Shown in pieces: positions 1 through 7,301 of a DNA stretch of 23,500 nt. The notes below the pieces were generated by a model that saw only the letters and a program-made list of their open reading frames with translations, was not told the DNA's origin and made no database searches. The stretch comes from Gammaproteobacteria bacterium (lineage in GTDB: Bacteria > Pseudomonadota > Gammaproteobacteria > JABABF01): the NCBI GenBank assembly GCA_014238345.1, contig JABABF010000084.1:1-23500 (forward strand). The letters are read 5' to 3'. The first letter of the stretch is position 1; each line of letters opens with the position of its first letter. The position numbers and the translations under genes were made by a program.

Positions 1-69
1 AAGCCCGTGCCGGGCAGTTTTGACGACTACATTGCCATTCCAAAAGCCAACGGTTATCAGTCGTTGCAC
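1..69. repeat. Left arm of a 69-bp perfect inverted repeat of spoT
   Basis: Bases 1-69 on the plus strand are identical to the reverse complement of bases 293-361, which lie inside spoT. The match is perfect up to base 69 and stops at base 70. The two arms are separated by 223 bases (70-292) of unique spoT sequence. Because the match starts at base 1, the left arm may extend beyond the window. Read on the minus strand, spoT is normal down to about base 70 and then turns back on its own antisense. A 7-base word, GAACAAT, lies a few bases before the junction on both partners (minus 79-73, plus 281-287), which fits template switching. This is most likely an amplification or assembly chimera at a contig end. 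A real inverted duplication cannot be excluded. Confidence 0.95.
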
Positions 70-1312
70 GCAATTGTTCGAGAAACTCCAGAGAATCGCC
101 ACTCTGTTGCTGCAGCTCTAGCATTCCCTGCACCCAGTGCCGCAAGCGCCGTTGGCTGGCGTTGGCACCCACACTGTTGGCGCTGACCTTGTAGAGCCAG
201 TGCGCGGCAACACCATGATCGGCCATGTCATCCATCGCATGGGTGCGAATCTGCACCTCCAGCCGCACTTGATGCCGACCGAACAATACTGTGTGCAACG
301 ACTGATAACCGTTGGCTTTTGGAATGGCAATGTAGTCGTCAAAACTGCCCGGCACGGGCTTGTACAAGTTGTGTACCACGCCCAGCGCGTGGTAGCAATT
401 GTGCACCTCGTCGACAACCACGCGAAAACCGAAAACATCCATCAGGTCGGCAAAAGTAGTACCCCGACGCACTTTTTCGTAGATGGAATAGGTGCTTTTT
501 TCACGGCCATCAACATGTGCTTCAAGCCCCTCTTCACGCAGGCGGTGCTCAATTTCGTCGCGCACTTCGGCGATCAGCTCCCGGTGCCCGCCGCGCGCTT
601 TGTCTACCGCCGCAGCAATACGTCGGGCGCGCATCGGGTAGAGGGCGCGGAAAGCGCGATCCTCCAACTCACAACGCATCTGCTCCATACCCAACCGCAT
701 GGCAATTGGCGCGTAGTAGTACAGCGTCTCGCGACCGATACGCCGTTGGCGCTCGCGCGGCAGGACATTGATGGTGCGGATGTTGTGGAGGCGATCGACC
801 AATTTGAGTAGGATGACGCGGATATCCTGCGCCATCGCCAACATCATTTTCTGGAAATTGGCAGCCTGTTGATCATCTCGGGTGCGACCTTCTATTTGAT
901 TGAGTTTACTGACTCCATCAACCAGCGCGGCCACCGCCGCGCCGAAATGCTCGCGCAACTCGGCGGGCTTCACCCCACAGTCCTCCTGCACATCGTGGAG
1001 CAATCCGGCAGTGATACACTCGGCATCCATGTGCATTTCGGCCAGAATGCCCGCCACCGCTAGCGGGTGTGTGATGTAAGGTTCACCGCTTTCACGCCGT
1101 TGACCCTCATGGGCGTGCGCTGCATAGCGGGCGGCTCGCGCCACCCATTGCGCCTGCTCTGGCGACAGATAGTCGTCTAGGGTTGCGCTCAGGCGAGCGA
1201 TAGCGGCGTCTACTTCATCCGTAGCGTGCGCCGCGCCAACAGCCGACGACGGCGGAGCGAGAGGACGGAGCTCAGTCGGTGGCGGGAACTTCGCTAGCTT
1301 GCTGTTTAGCAC
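70..1312 (-). CDS. spoT: Bifunctional (p)ppGpp synthetase/hydrolase SpoT, C-terminally cut
   Basis: SpoT makes and degrades the alarmone (p)ppGpp in the cytoplasm. About 410 residues are visible. The N-terminal HD hydrolase domain has HDVQED and DRLHN, so the HDxxED hydrolase signature is intact; this separates it from RelA, which has lost it. The synthetase domain follows with GREKSTYSIYEK and the conserved YKPVPGSFDDYIAIPKANGYQSLHT block. The frame then runs through MADHGVAAHWLYK to LEFLEQ, just before the TGS domain, where the inverted repeat at 1-69 interrupts it. The TGS, helical and ACT regions are not seen. The start is uncertain: GTG 1312 has a GAGG 9 bases upstream, and ATG 1339 follows an in-frame stop. 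Both overlap the end of rpoZ. The gmk-rpoZ-spoT order matches E. coli. Confidence 0.9.
293..361. repeat. Right arm of the 69-bp inverted repeat, inside spoT
   Basis: This is the native copy of the repeat. It encodes, on the minus strand, the highly conserved part of the (p)ppGpp synthetase domain around YKPVPGSFDDYIAIPKANGY. It sits in uninterrupted spoT reading frame on both sides, so it is the original copy and bases 1-69 are the secondary one. Confidence 0.95.
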
Positions 1313-1676
1313 CGTCTGCGCCCTCAGCCGAATCTGCATCTACTGCAACCTTGGCCTCAATCTCTTCGTCAGCCTCTTCAGCATCTTCTTCCTCCTCAAA
1401 GCCGATGGGAGTAATGCCGGGCTGCTCCTCCAAACCGCTAAATTTGCTCAATTTATCATTAGAGAGGTCGTCGTATTTCTCCACACTACTTGTAGTCACT
1501 TGCCCAGCCTCAATTTCTCGCAACGCAATCACCGTTAACTTGTCATCTTCGGCGGAGACAAATGACTCACCTCCGTCCCTCAACTGCCGCGCCCGCTTGG
1601 CCGCAGTCAATACTAAATTGAAGGCATTGTCCATGTCAGGTTGGACTAAGCAACCCTCTACTGTAATTCGCGCCAT
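1272..1676 (-). CDS. rpoZ: RNA polymerase omega subunit, with a long acidic tail
   Basis: The omega subunit helps assemble and stabilise RNA polymerase by clamping the beta-prime C-terminus, and takes part in ppGpp binding in proteobacteria. The first 60 residues match the family well: MARITVEGC, then FNLVLTAAKRARQL and TVIALREIEAG. The protein is 134 residues, against about 91 in E. coli. The extra length is a C-terminal tail from about residue 85, rich in Glu, Asp and Ala, with an EEEEDAEEADEEIE stretch; it is probably disordered. The start at 1676 is supported by the canonical MAR beginning and a purine-rich GAGAGA upstream. The gene lies between gmk and spoT, and spoT begins inside its 3' end, so rpoZ and spoT are probably co-transcribed and translationally coupled. 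Confidence 0.95.
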   Translation of the reverse strand: MARITVEGCLVQPDMDNAFNLVLTAAKRARQLRDGGESFVSAEDDKLTVIALREIEAGQVTTSSVEKYDDLSNDKLSKFSGLEEQPGITPIGFEEEEDAEEADEEIEAKVAVDADSAEGADGAKQQASEVPATD

Positions 1677-1731
1677 CGTCGATCTCTCTGCCCCACATTT
1701 GGAGGACTTGCTAAGCTATAAGGGGGCATTA

Positions 1732-1740
1732 ATTATAGCA
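1732..1740 (-). promoter_or_regulatory. Extended -10 promoter for rpoZ-spoT
   Basis: On the minus strand, bases 1740-1732 read TGCTATAAT, a perfect TGn-TATAAT extended -10 element. I see no good TTGACA-like -35, which is common for extended -10 promoters. Transcription would start near 1725, giving a leader of about 50 bases before the rpoZ start at 1676. The element lies in the 141-base gap between gmk and rpoZ, so rpoZ-spoT could be expressed independently of gmk. Evidence is by sequence only. Confidence 0.5.
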
Positions 1741-1817
1741 TCCTTGTAGCAGGGGGCACCTGCGGTCTGGGCGGCGCGGCAACTCTTGCTGGCCTGCAAC
1801 AGCGGGGAGTCTTGGGA

Positions 1818-2471
1818 TTACTGCGCCTGCACTCCACACAGCTGTTGCAATAGCTCAGCATGGCGCGCCTCTTGACAGCGGCGCAACAGCATGCCGCCGC
1901 TCAGCACACGGTGCAAATCTGCCAGTGCCTGCTCGAAATGCTCGTTGACGATCAGATAGTCGGCCTCGTGGGCATGGCTCATATCATCCATCGCACTCGC
2001 CAAGCGACGCTCGCGCAGTTCCAAGGCCTCGCTACCGCGTGCGCTGAGCCGTGCGCCCAGCGCGGCGCAGTGGGGCGGCAATATAAAGACCCACACTCCC
2101 TGAGGCATGGCTTGGCGCACTTGCAGAGCGCCCTGCCAGTCGATCTCCAGCAACACATCACGACCTCTCGCCAGCATCTGTTCAACCCATTGGCGGGAGC
2201 TACCGTAGCGATTCCCGAAAACCGTGGCGCACTCAAGGAACTCCCCTGCCGCCGCCATCGCTTCAAAGCGCGGTGCATCAATGAAGTGGTAGTCGTGCCC
2301 CTCGACCTCACCATCTCGCTGTGGGCGCGTGGTGTAGGACACTGACACCGCGATGTGCTCTTGGTCACGCACCAGCGCTGCCACTAAGCTGGATTTGCCG
2401 ACCCCAGAGGGGCCGGAAATCGTATACAGAGCGTTGCGTGTGTCGGAAATTGGCGGCGTAGTAGGTGGCAC
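1818..2471 (-). CDS. gmk: Guanylate kinase
   Basis: Guanylate kinase phosphorylates GMP to GDP with ATP and feeds GTP, dGTP and (p)ppGpp pools. The 217-residue protein has a P-loop, GPSGVGKSS, at about residues 20-28, then the GMP-binding stretch SYTTRPQRDGEVEGHDYHF and the LEIDWQGALQVR motif. All are diagnostic and the length fits the family (207 in E. coli). The start at 2471 is GTG with no visible SD; no other in-frame start lies between it and the P-loop. The N-terminal ten residues are Pro/Thr rich and poorly conserved. It heads the gmk-rpoZ-spoT cluster, a common gammaproteobacterial order that places guanine nucleotide supply beside alarmone metabolism. Confidence 0.96.
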   Translation of the reverse strand: MPPTTPPISDTRNALYTISGPSGVGKSSLVAALVRDQEHIAVSVSYTTRPQRDGEVEGHDYHFIDAPRFEAMAAAGEFLECATVFGNRYGSSRQWVEQMLARGRDVLLEIDWQGALQVRQAMPQGVWVFILPPHCAALGARLSARGSEALELRERRLASAMDDMSHAHEADYLIVNEHFEQALADLHRVLSGGMLLRRCQEARHAELLQQLCGVQAQ

Positions 2472-2561
2472 AGTGGTATCAATAGCGGAGCGGGTGCTGG
2501 CAGTTATTCTAGTAAAAGCCTGATGGATTGACCAGTTCGTAGTAAGGTAAACTAGACATGA

Positions 2562-2567
2562 ATTATA
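2562..2567 (-). promoter_or_regulatory. Possible gmk -10 box
   Basis: A perfect TATAAT lies on the minus strand at 2567-2562, about 90 bases upstream of the gmk start, in the divergent gmk/pyrE gap. No convincing -35 is present at 16-18 bases, so this is weak support only. Confidence 0.3.
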
Positions 2568-2664
2568 GGGAAAGGTTGAGAATCAGGAATGCAGCAGCCG
2601 GAGTTTAAATGCTCTGCCCACCCAGAGCTGCCTCTCGTCAACCCTGTCAACGAACACTGGCCAC

Positions 2665-3321
2665 GTGACCGTATCACATAGCGTGAACGGAACGCCAGTA
2701 GCAAAAACAATAACGGAAAATCGAGCTGCGTTCCTGCACCGTGCAGTGGAGCGCAAGGCGTGGCGGTACGGAGACTTCACGCTGAAATCCGGTCGCCGTA
2801 GCGATTTCTTCTTCGATATCGGGCGGTTGTGCCAGGGCGGTGATCTGACGCTGGTTGGCCGCGCCTTCGCCGCTGAGCTGCTCTCTCTAGAAAGCGCTGG
2901 TTCGCCCGTAGACGCGCTGTTCGGACCGGCCTATAAGGGCATTCCTCTGGTGGCGGCAACAGCGCAGATATTGGCCACCTCGCACGATCGTGACTTGGCT
3001 TGGAGCTACGATCGCAAGCAGGAAAAAGGCCACGGTGAAGGTGGGCAGTTGGTCGGTGCCGATCTAAAAGACCGCCGGGTGGTCATCATCGACGATGTGC
3101 TCACTGCGGGCACTGCCACCCGTCAGGCCGCAACACGACTACGGGATGCCGGTGCAAAAGTGGTGGCACTACTGGTGGCTCTCGACCGCGAGGAGCCGGG
3201 GCCAAACGGTAGCCTTGCGCGTAAAGAATTGGTAGACGAGGGCTGGGTCAACACCGTCGTCAGCATTGCCCGCCGCTCGGATTTTGAAGGGCTAGACAGC
3301 AGCTTAGTCGCGTCTGCATGA
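2665..3321 (+). CDS. pyrE: Orotate phosphoribosyltransferase
   Basis: PyrE joins orotate to PRPP to make orotidine 5'-phosphate, the fifth step of pyrimidine synthesis. The 218-residue protein has the substrate region FTLKSGRRSDFFFDIG (about 38-53), LFGPAYKGIP (85-94), the flexible catalytic loop EKGHGEGG (120-127) and the PRPP signature VVIIDDVLTAGTA (139-151). The start is ambiguous. GTG 2665 gives the longest form, but GTG 2683 would match the E. coli N-terminus more closely. Neither has an SD sequence and there is no ATG nearby. It is divergent from gmk and convergent with argB. Confidence 0.95.
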   Translation: MTVSHSVNGTPVAKTITENRAAFLHRAVERKAWRYGDFTLKSGRRSDFFFDIGRLCQGGDLTLVGRAFAAELLSLESAGSPVDALFGPAYKGIPLVAATAQILATSHDRDLAWSYDRKQEKGHGEGGQLVGADLKDRRVVIIDDVLTAGTATRQAATRLRDAGAKVVALLVALDREEPGPNGSLARKELVDEGWVNTVVSIARRSDFEGLDSSLVASA

Positions 3322-3324
3322 AGG

Positions 3325-3366
3325 TGCTCTGCCGCCTCGCCAATCGCCCGAGTGAGCAGTCTTTTT
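3325..3366 (+). terminator. Candidate intrinsic terminator after pyrE
   Basis: Four bases after the pyrE stop, TGCTC (3325-3329) can pair with GAGCA (3354-3358), and CTCG (3336-3339) with CGAG (3349-3352), leaving an asymmetric bulge. A run of five T (3362-3366) follows three bases later. Position and T-tract favour a terminator, but the bulged stem makes it imperfect. Confidence 0.4.
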
Positions 3367-3511
3367 AGGAAGTCCTAAAGAATGCACTCTGTGGATTATG
3401 CAGCTGCCAGAGACTGAAGATTTCACCTTGGGTCGTCAGCTCGTAATACACCGCTGACCTGCTATCTGCTCTGAGCGGTCAATAAATCAGTCTTTCAGAA
3501 GAGCTCCGCGA

Positions 3512-3529
3512 CGGTGGCATAGTCCACCG
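3512..3529 (-). terminator. Stem-loop downstream of argB
   Basis: CGGTGG (3512-3517) pairs perfectly with CCACCG (3524-3529) around a six-base loop, ten bases past the argB stop on the minus strand. No T-run follows it on that strand, so it is only a possible terminator or mRNA-end stem. Confidence 0.3.
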
Positions 3530-3538
3530 ACAAGCTGG

Positions 3539-4447
3539 CTATTCCGCCTCCTTGACCTCAATCAGTGTGCCGATGCCGCGGTCGGTGCAGAGCTCAATCA
3601 GCGTTGCATGCGCTACGCGTGCATCAATGATGTGGGCGCGGGGCACACCAGTAGTGGTGGCCTTGAGAGCGCTCTCCAACTTGGGCAACATGCCGCCCTC
3701 CACCACCCCTGAGGCGATCAACTCACGAGCCTGCTCCGATGTGAGTCCCGCCAACAGCTCGCCATCGGCAGATCGCACCCCTTCGACATCAGTCAACAGA
3801 ATCAGTTTGATAGCTCCCAAAGCTCCCGCAACTTGTGCCGCAACCGTATCGGCGTTGATGTTAAAAAGCCCGCCAGCAGGATCATCTGCCGCTAAACCCA
3901 ATGGGGCGATGACCGGGATCTGAGCGGCGGCCAACGCCGCCTCAATCGCCCCGGTCTCCACCGAGCGCAGACGCCCTACCCGCCCCAGCTTCTCCCGCTC
4001 CAGAAATTCGGCCTGCAAAGGACTGTCGGAGCCGCCACACCAAGCGCGGGGAGTCGCCCCAGCCTCGGTGAGGGCCGCCACGACTTGATCGTTGACATTG
4101 CCCAGCGCTTCGGCCACTACATCCATCACCTCGGGCGGGGTCACCCGCAAACCATTGACAAAGTGGCTCGACAACCCACGCTCGCGCAACAGAGCAGTGA
4201 TATGCGGGCCGCCGCCATGCACGATGAGTGGCTGTGCGCCAACAGCTTGCAATAGCACAATGTCGTCGGCGAAACGTTGCAGCAGCCCTTTGCCTACCAA
4301 AGTGCTACCGCCCAGCTTGAGTACCAATGGGCGGCCGATCAACGGACGCAAATAAGGCTGTGCCTCGTGCAACACCTCCGCGATGCGGGTGCCCTGTTGG
4401 CGTGCCTCGCGCCGACGCTGACCAGCAGATGTTGTGCTCTGTTGCAT
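3539..4447 (-). CDS. argB: Acetylglutamate kinase, divergent
   Basis: ArgB phosphorylates N-acetyl-L-glutamate, the second step of arginine synthesis. The 302-residue protein is an amino acid kinase: LVLKLGGS (about 41-48, with the phosphate-binding Lys and Gly-Gly), LIVHGGGPHI (74-83), SHFVNGLRVT for the acetylglutamate site, FNINADTVAAQVA, LILLTDVEGV, and GGMLPKLESAL with the second catalytic Lys. The middle is less typical: many ArgB proteins have a GKD-like motif where this one has CGGSDSPL. Two starts are possible. ATG 4447 gives a normal N-terminus and was chosen; GTA-rich sequence up to ATG 4504 would add 19 unlike residues. Neither has an SD. ArgB is the best call, though a specialised paralogue is possible. 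Confidence 0.88.
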   Translation of the reverse strand: MQQSTTSAGQRRREARQQGTRIAEVLHEAQPYLRPLIGRPLVLKLGGSTLVGKGLLQRFADDIVLLQAVGAQPLIVHGGGPHITALLRERGLSSHFVNGLRVTPPEVMDVVAEALGNVNDQVVAALTEAGATPRAWCGGSDSPLQAEFLEREKLGRVGRLRSVETGAIEAALAAAQIPVIAPLGLAADDPAGGLFNINADTVAAQVAGALGAIKLILLTDVEGVRSADGELLAGLTSEQARELIASGVVEGGMLPKLESALKATTTGVPRAHIIDARVAHATLIELCTDRGIGTLIEVKEAE

Positions 4448-4630
4448 TAGGTGGGGGCGTAGCGGCGCGTTATAGACGCACCGATGGGGATATTGTAATG
4501 GCATAAGGGAAACTCACCAAGCCGTTGCCAGCAACCCAAGCCCCTCTCGACACCACCGCAATTTAGAAGGTCTTATAGGGGGCGGCCAGCACCCAGCGCA
4601 TCATCGGCTGGCTAGACACCTGATTTCATC

Positions 4631-4669
4631 CATACAACTACCGCAATTGCTCTACTGTGTGGTAGTATG
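4631..4669. promoter_or_regulatory. Dyad upstream of the flavoprotein gene
   Basis: ACTACC (4637-4642) and GGTAGT (4661-4666) form a perfect inverted repeat with an 18-base spacer. The symmetry extends to CATAC/GTATG if a three-base insertion is allowed on the left. It lies 43-81 bases ahead of the start at 4712, a plausible operator position. I see no confident -35/-10 pair here. Confidence 0.25.
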
Positions 4670-4711
4670 CAACTGAATTTTCTGGCCAGCTGTTTTTTGG
4701 AGGATTTCCCT

Positions 4712-6436
4712 ATGGCGCAGACCTATGATCATGAATACGATATCGTCGTCGTCGGTAGCGGCAATGGTGCAATGACGGCGGCTATCTGCGCTGCCAAGAC
4801 CGGTGCACGCACCTTGGTCATTGAGAAAAGTGACCAGTACGGCGGCACCAGCGCCACCTCAGGCGGCGGCGTGTGGATCCCCAACAATCGCTACGCCAAA
4901 GCCGCCGGAGCCGACGATTCACCCGAAGAAGCCACCACCTATATCCGCCATGTAGCCCGCCCAGAGGTGCGTGAGGAGCTGATCGATGTCTATGTGCGCG
5001 AGGGACCGCGCATGATCGACTATCTGCACGAAAATACTGACTGGGTGCGCTATGTCAACTTGCAGCACTACCCCGACTACTTCCCCGCCGACCCCGGCGG
5101 ACGCTCCGGCAACCGCTCAATGGAGCCAGAGATACTTGACGGCCTGTTGCTGGGCAAGGAGCTATGGCAGCTGCGCAAACAGCATCCGCAAACCCACCTG
5201 CCCGGCGGAATCACTTTCACGCAGGTGGAAGGGCAGGTGTTACTCGGCGGATTGCCGGGCTGGAAGTCGATGATGGCTAGGCGCGTATGGGAGTATATGT
5301 CGGATATTCGCATGCGGTGGCGCTCGACGCGCGACCGCCGCTTGACCATGGGCAACGCGGGTATCGCTCGCCTGCGTCTTGCGATGCGCGATCTCAATGT
5401 GCCGCTGTGGCTCAATTGCGCGCTGAGCGAGCTAATCGTCGATGACAGCGGGCGCGTGAGCGGCGTGGTGGCCGAGAAACCTGGTCAGGGCACGGTGCGC
5501 ATTGGTGCTACCAAGGGAGTCATCCTCGCCGCTGGCGGCTTTGAGCGCAACGCCGAGCTACGCGAGAAATACCTCCCCCACCCCACTAACACCGAGTGGA
5601 GCGCAGCCAATATGCACAACACCGGCGATGCCATTGTCGCCGCACAACAGCTCGGTGCCGCCACCTCGCAGATGGATTGGGGCTGGTGGACCACCACCTG
5701 CGTCATCCCCGGCCGCGAAAAGGCACATCTGATGATGGTCGAAAAATCCATGCCCGGAAACTACACCGTGAACCAGAAAGGTGAGCGCTTTAGCAATGAG
5801 TCGCAGAACTATGTCGGCTTTGTCGAAGATCTGTTCCGGGAGTACAAAAACGGTAACCCCTGTGTGCCCTGCTACATGATCTTCGACTCTGATTTCCGCC
5901 GCGAGCGCCCCTGCGGGCCATTGCCACAGGCGAAGTTGTTCCCAGATTGGATGGTGCCTCGTAGCTGGTGGACCCAATCCTTCCTCACCAAAGCCAAAAC
6001 TCTAGAGGGGCTGGCGCAGAAGATCAGTGTCGACAAGATCGGCTTGTTAGAGACGAGCGCTAAAGTCAACAGCTACGCCGAAGAGGGCAAGGACTTGGAC
6101 TTCCAGCGTGGCGATAACGATTACGACCGCTACTACGGCGACCCCCGCTTCAAAAACCCCTGTCTTGGCCCGTTACGCCAACCGCCCTTTTATGCGATGG
6201 CGATGTATCCCGGCGAGATGGGTACCGCTGGTGGTCTCGTCATTGATGCCCATGGTCGGGTATTGCGCGATGACAGTGACGAGACACCGATCGCCGGGCT
6301 CTACGCCACTGGCAACTGCACAGCGGCTCTGCTACCGAGTTATCCCGGTCCCGGCTCGACCCTAGGACCTGCGATGGTCTTCGGCTACTTGGCGGCGCGG
6401 CATGCAACAGGGCTGAGCGAAGAAGCACCTGCCTGA
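4712..6436 (+). CDS. 3-Ketosteroid 1-dehydrogenase-like FAD flavoprotein
   Basis: This is a 574-residue member of the fumarate reductase/3-ketosteroid dehydrogenase flavoprotein family. The N-terminus has a Rossmann FAD motif, IVVVGSGNGA (11-20), acidic E38, and YGGTSATSGGGVWIPNN (43-59), which is typical of KstD-like enzymes. The C-terminal part has PPFYAMAMYPGEMGTAGG and GLYATGNCTAALLPSYPGPGSTLGPAMVFGY, matching the substrate/FAD end of KstD. Such enzymes introduce a double bond next to a ketone in steroid or related rings; the actual substrate here is unknown. The start at 4712 is fixed by a strong GGAGG SD at 4699-4703; an upstream in-frame ATG at 4667 is rejected. Its stop overlaps the next start (TGATG), so the two genes are coupled. 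No other steroid-degradation gene is in view. Confidence 0.85.
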   Translation: MAQTYDHEYDIVVVGSGNGAMTAAICAAKTGARTLVIEKSDQYGGTSATSGGGVWIPNNRYAKAAGADDSPEEATTYIRHVARPEVREELIDVYVREGPRMIDYLHENTDWVRYVNLQHYPDYFPADPGGRSGNRSMEPEILDGLLLGKELWQLRKQHPQTHLPGGITFTQVEGQVLLGGLPGWKSMMARRVWEYMSDIRMRWRSTRDRRLTMGNAGIARLRLAMRDLNVPLWLNCALSELIVDDSGRVSGVVAEKPGQGTVRIGATKGVILAAGGFERNAELREKYLPHPTNTEWSAANMHNTGDAIVAAQQLGAATSQMDWGWWTTTCVIPGREKAHLMMVEKSMPGNYTVNQKGERFSNESQNYVGFVEDLFREYKNGNPCVPCYMIFDSDFRRERPCGPLPQAKLFPDWMVPRSWWTQSFLTKAKTLEGLAQKISVDKIGLLETSAKVNSYAEEGKDLDFQRGDNDYDRYYGDPRFKNPCLGPLRQPPFYAMAMYPGEMGTAGGLVIDAHGRVLRDDSDETPIAGLYATGNCTAALLPSYPGPGSTLGPAMVFGYLAARHATGLSEEAPA

Positions 6437-7224
6437 TGGCAGACGCAGCAACACTGGAGCCAGCGGCGCGCCTTGAGGGTCGCCGCGCGCTGGTCACCGG
6501 GGCGGGGCAGGGAGTGGGGCGCGGTATTGCGCTGGCACTGGCAGCCTCCGGAGCGCGCTTAGTCATCGCCGGACGCACCGAAAGCAAACTAATCGATTGT
6601 TGCGAGGAGATCGTGGGGCGCGGCGGCACAGCGACACCACTGGTCTGCGATGTCGGAGACGGCGAGCAGGTGCAGGCCTGCGTGAAAGAAACGATAGCAC
6701 GGCTGAATGGCTTAGACATCCTAGTCAACAATGCCCACAGTGTGCCGCTAGGTCGCCTACTGGAAGTGGACGACAAATTGTGGGACATTGGCATGGGTAC
6801 TGGTCCGCTGGCCACTTTCCGCTTCATGAAGGCCGCCTATCCAGCGCTCTGCGAAAGCAAGCACGCCGCCATCATCAACTTGGGATCTTCGTCAGCACTG
6901 CGCTGGGACACCGCCACCTACGGGGTTTACGCCGCCACCAAAGAGGCTGTCCGCGCCCTGACCCGCGCCGCCGCCAACGAATGGGGAGGGCAGGGCATCC
7001 GCGCCAACTGTGTCCTGCCTTTGGCGATGTCTCCGGGCATGGAATGGTGGTGCGAGAACCGTCCCAAAGAGTCGCAAGCTTTCCTTGCTACCGTGCCGCT
7101 GGGTCGCGTCGGCGACTGCGAGCTAGACATCGGTCGTGCAGTAGCTTTCCTGTGCGGCGACGATGCCCGTTACATCACCGGCCAATCCCTACTACTGGAT
7201 GGCGGACAGGCGCGGTTGGGGTAG
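6436..7224 (+). CDS. Short-chain dehydrogenase/reductase
   Basis: This is a classical-size SDR oxidoreductase (262 residues) using NAD(P). It shows the cofactor motif TGAGQGVG (21-28), CDV (71-73), an NNAHS version of the NNAG motif (98-102), Ser 151-153, and the catalytic YAATK (165-169), followed by IRANCVLP and TGQSLLLDGG near the C-terminus. The position that normally carries the tetrad Asn (the NLxGxF region) reads MGTGPLATF, so the Asn appears to be Gly. The start ATG overlaps the stop of the flavoprotein gene by one base, implying translational coupling. The pair probably acts on the same ketone/alcohol substrate, for example a steroid or terpenoid, but this is inference from context. 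Confidence 0.9.
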   Translation: MADAATLEPAARLEGRRALVTGAGQGVGRGIALALAASGARLVIAGRTESKLIDCCEEIVGRGGTATPLVCDVGDGEQVQACVKETIARLNGLDILVNNAHSVPLGRLLEVDDKLWDIGMGTGPLATFRFMKAAYPALCESKHAAIINLGSSSALRWDTATYGVYAATKEAVRALTRAAANEWGGQGIRANCVLPLAMSPGMEWWCENRPKESQAFLATVPLGRVGDCELDIGRAVAFLCGDDARYITGQSLLLDGGQARLG

Positions 7225-7225
7225 G

Positions 7226-7262
7226 AAGGAGCGCCAGCATGTCAACAAAAATCTTTTTGTGA
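7226..7262 (+). pseudogene. Strong SD and ATG with only seven codons (gene remnant or leader peptide)
   Basis: Just after the SDR stop there is AAGGAG (7226-7231), seven bases, then ATG at 7239. This is one of the best initiation sites in the window, but the frame reads MSTKIFL and stops at TGA 7260-7262, with a second in-frame TGA at 7266. The same frame then stays open through the ORF at 7302-7412. The simplest view is a decayed third cistron of the unit. A short leader peptide is possible. The DNA from here to about 7480 is visibly more AT-rich than its neighbours. Confidence 0.4.
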
Positions 7263-7301
7263 AATTGAATACAGACTAGCTACACAATCAAGGAAATTTC
7301 A

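Noticed and set aside
137..811. Long plus-strand ORF of 224 codons
   Set aside because: It lies entirely antisense to spoT, whose own translation matches the family closely; the ORF has no recognisable domain.
3361..3382. TTTAGGA/TCCTAAA palindrome after pyrE
   Set aside because: AT-rich with only two bases between arms; less likely than the bulged stem just before it to act as a terminator.
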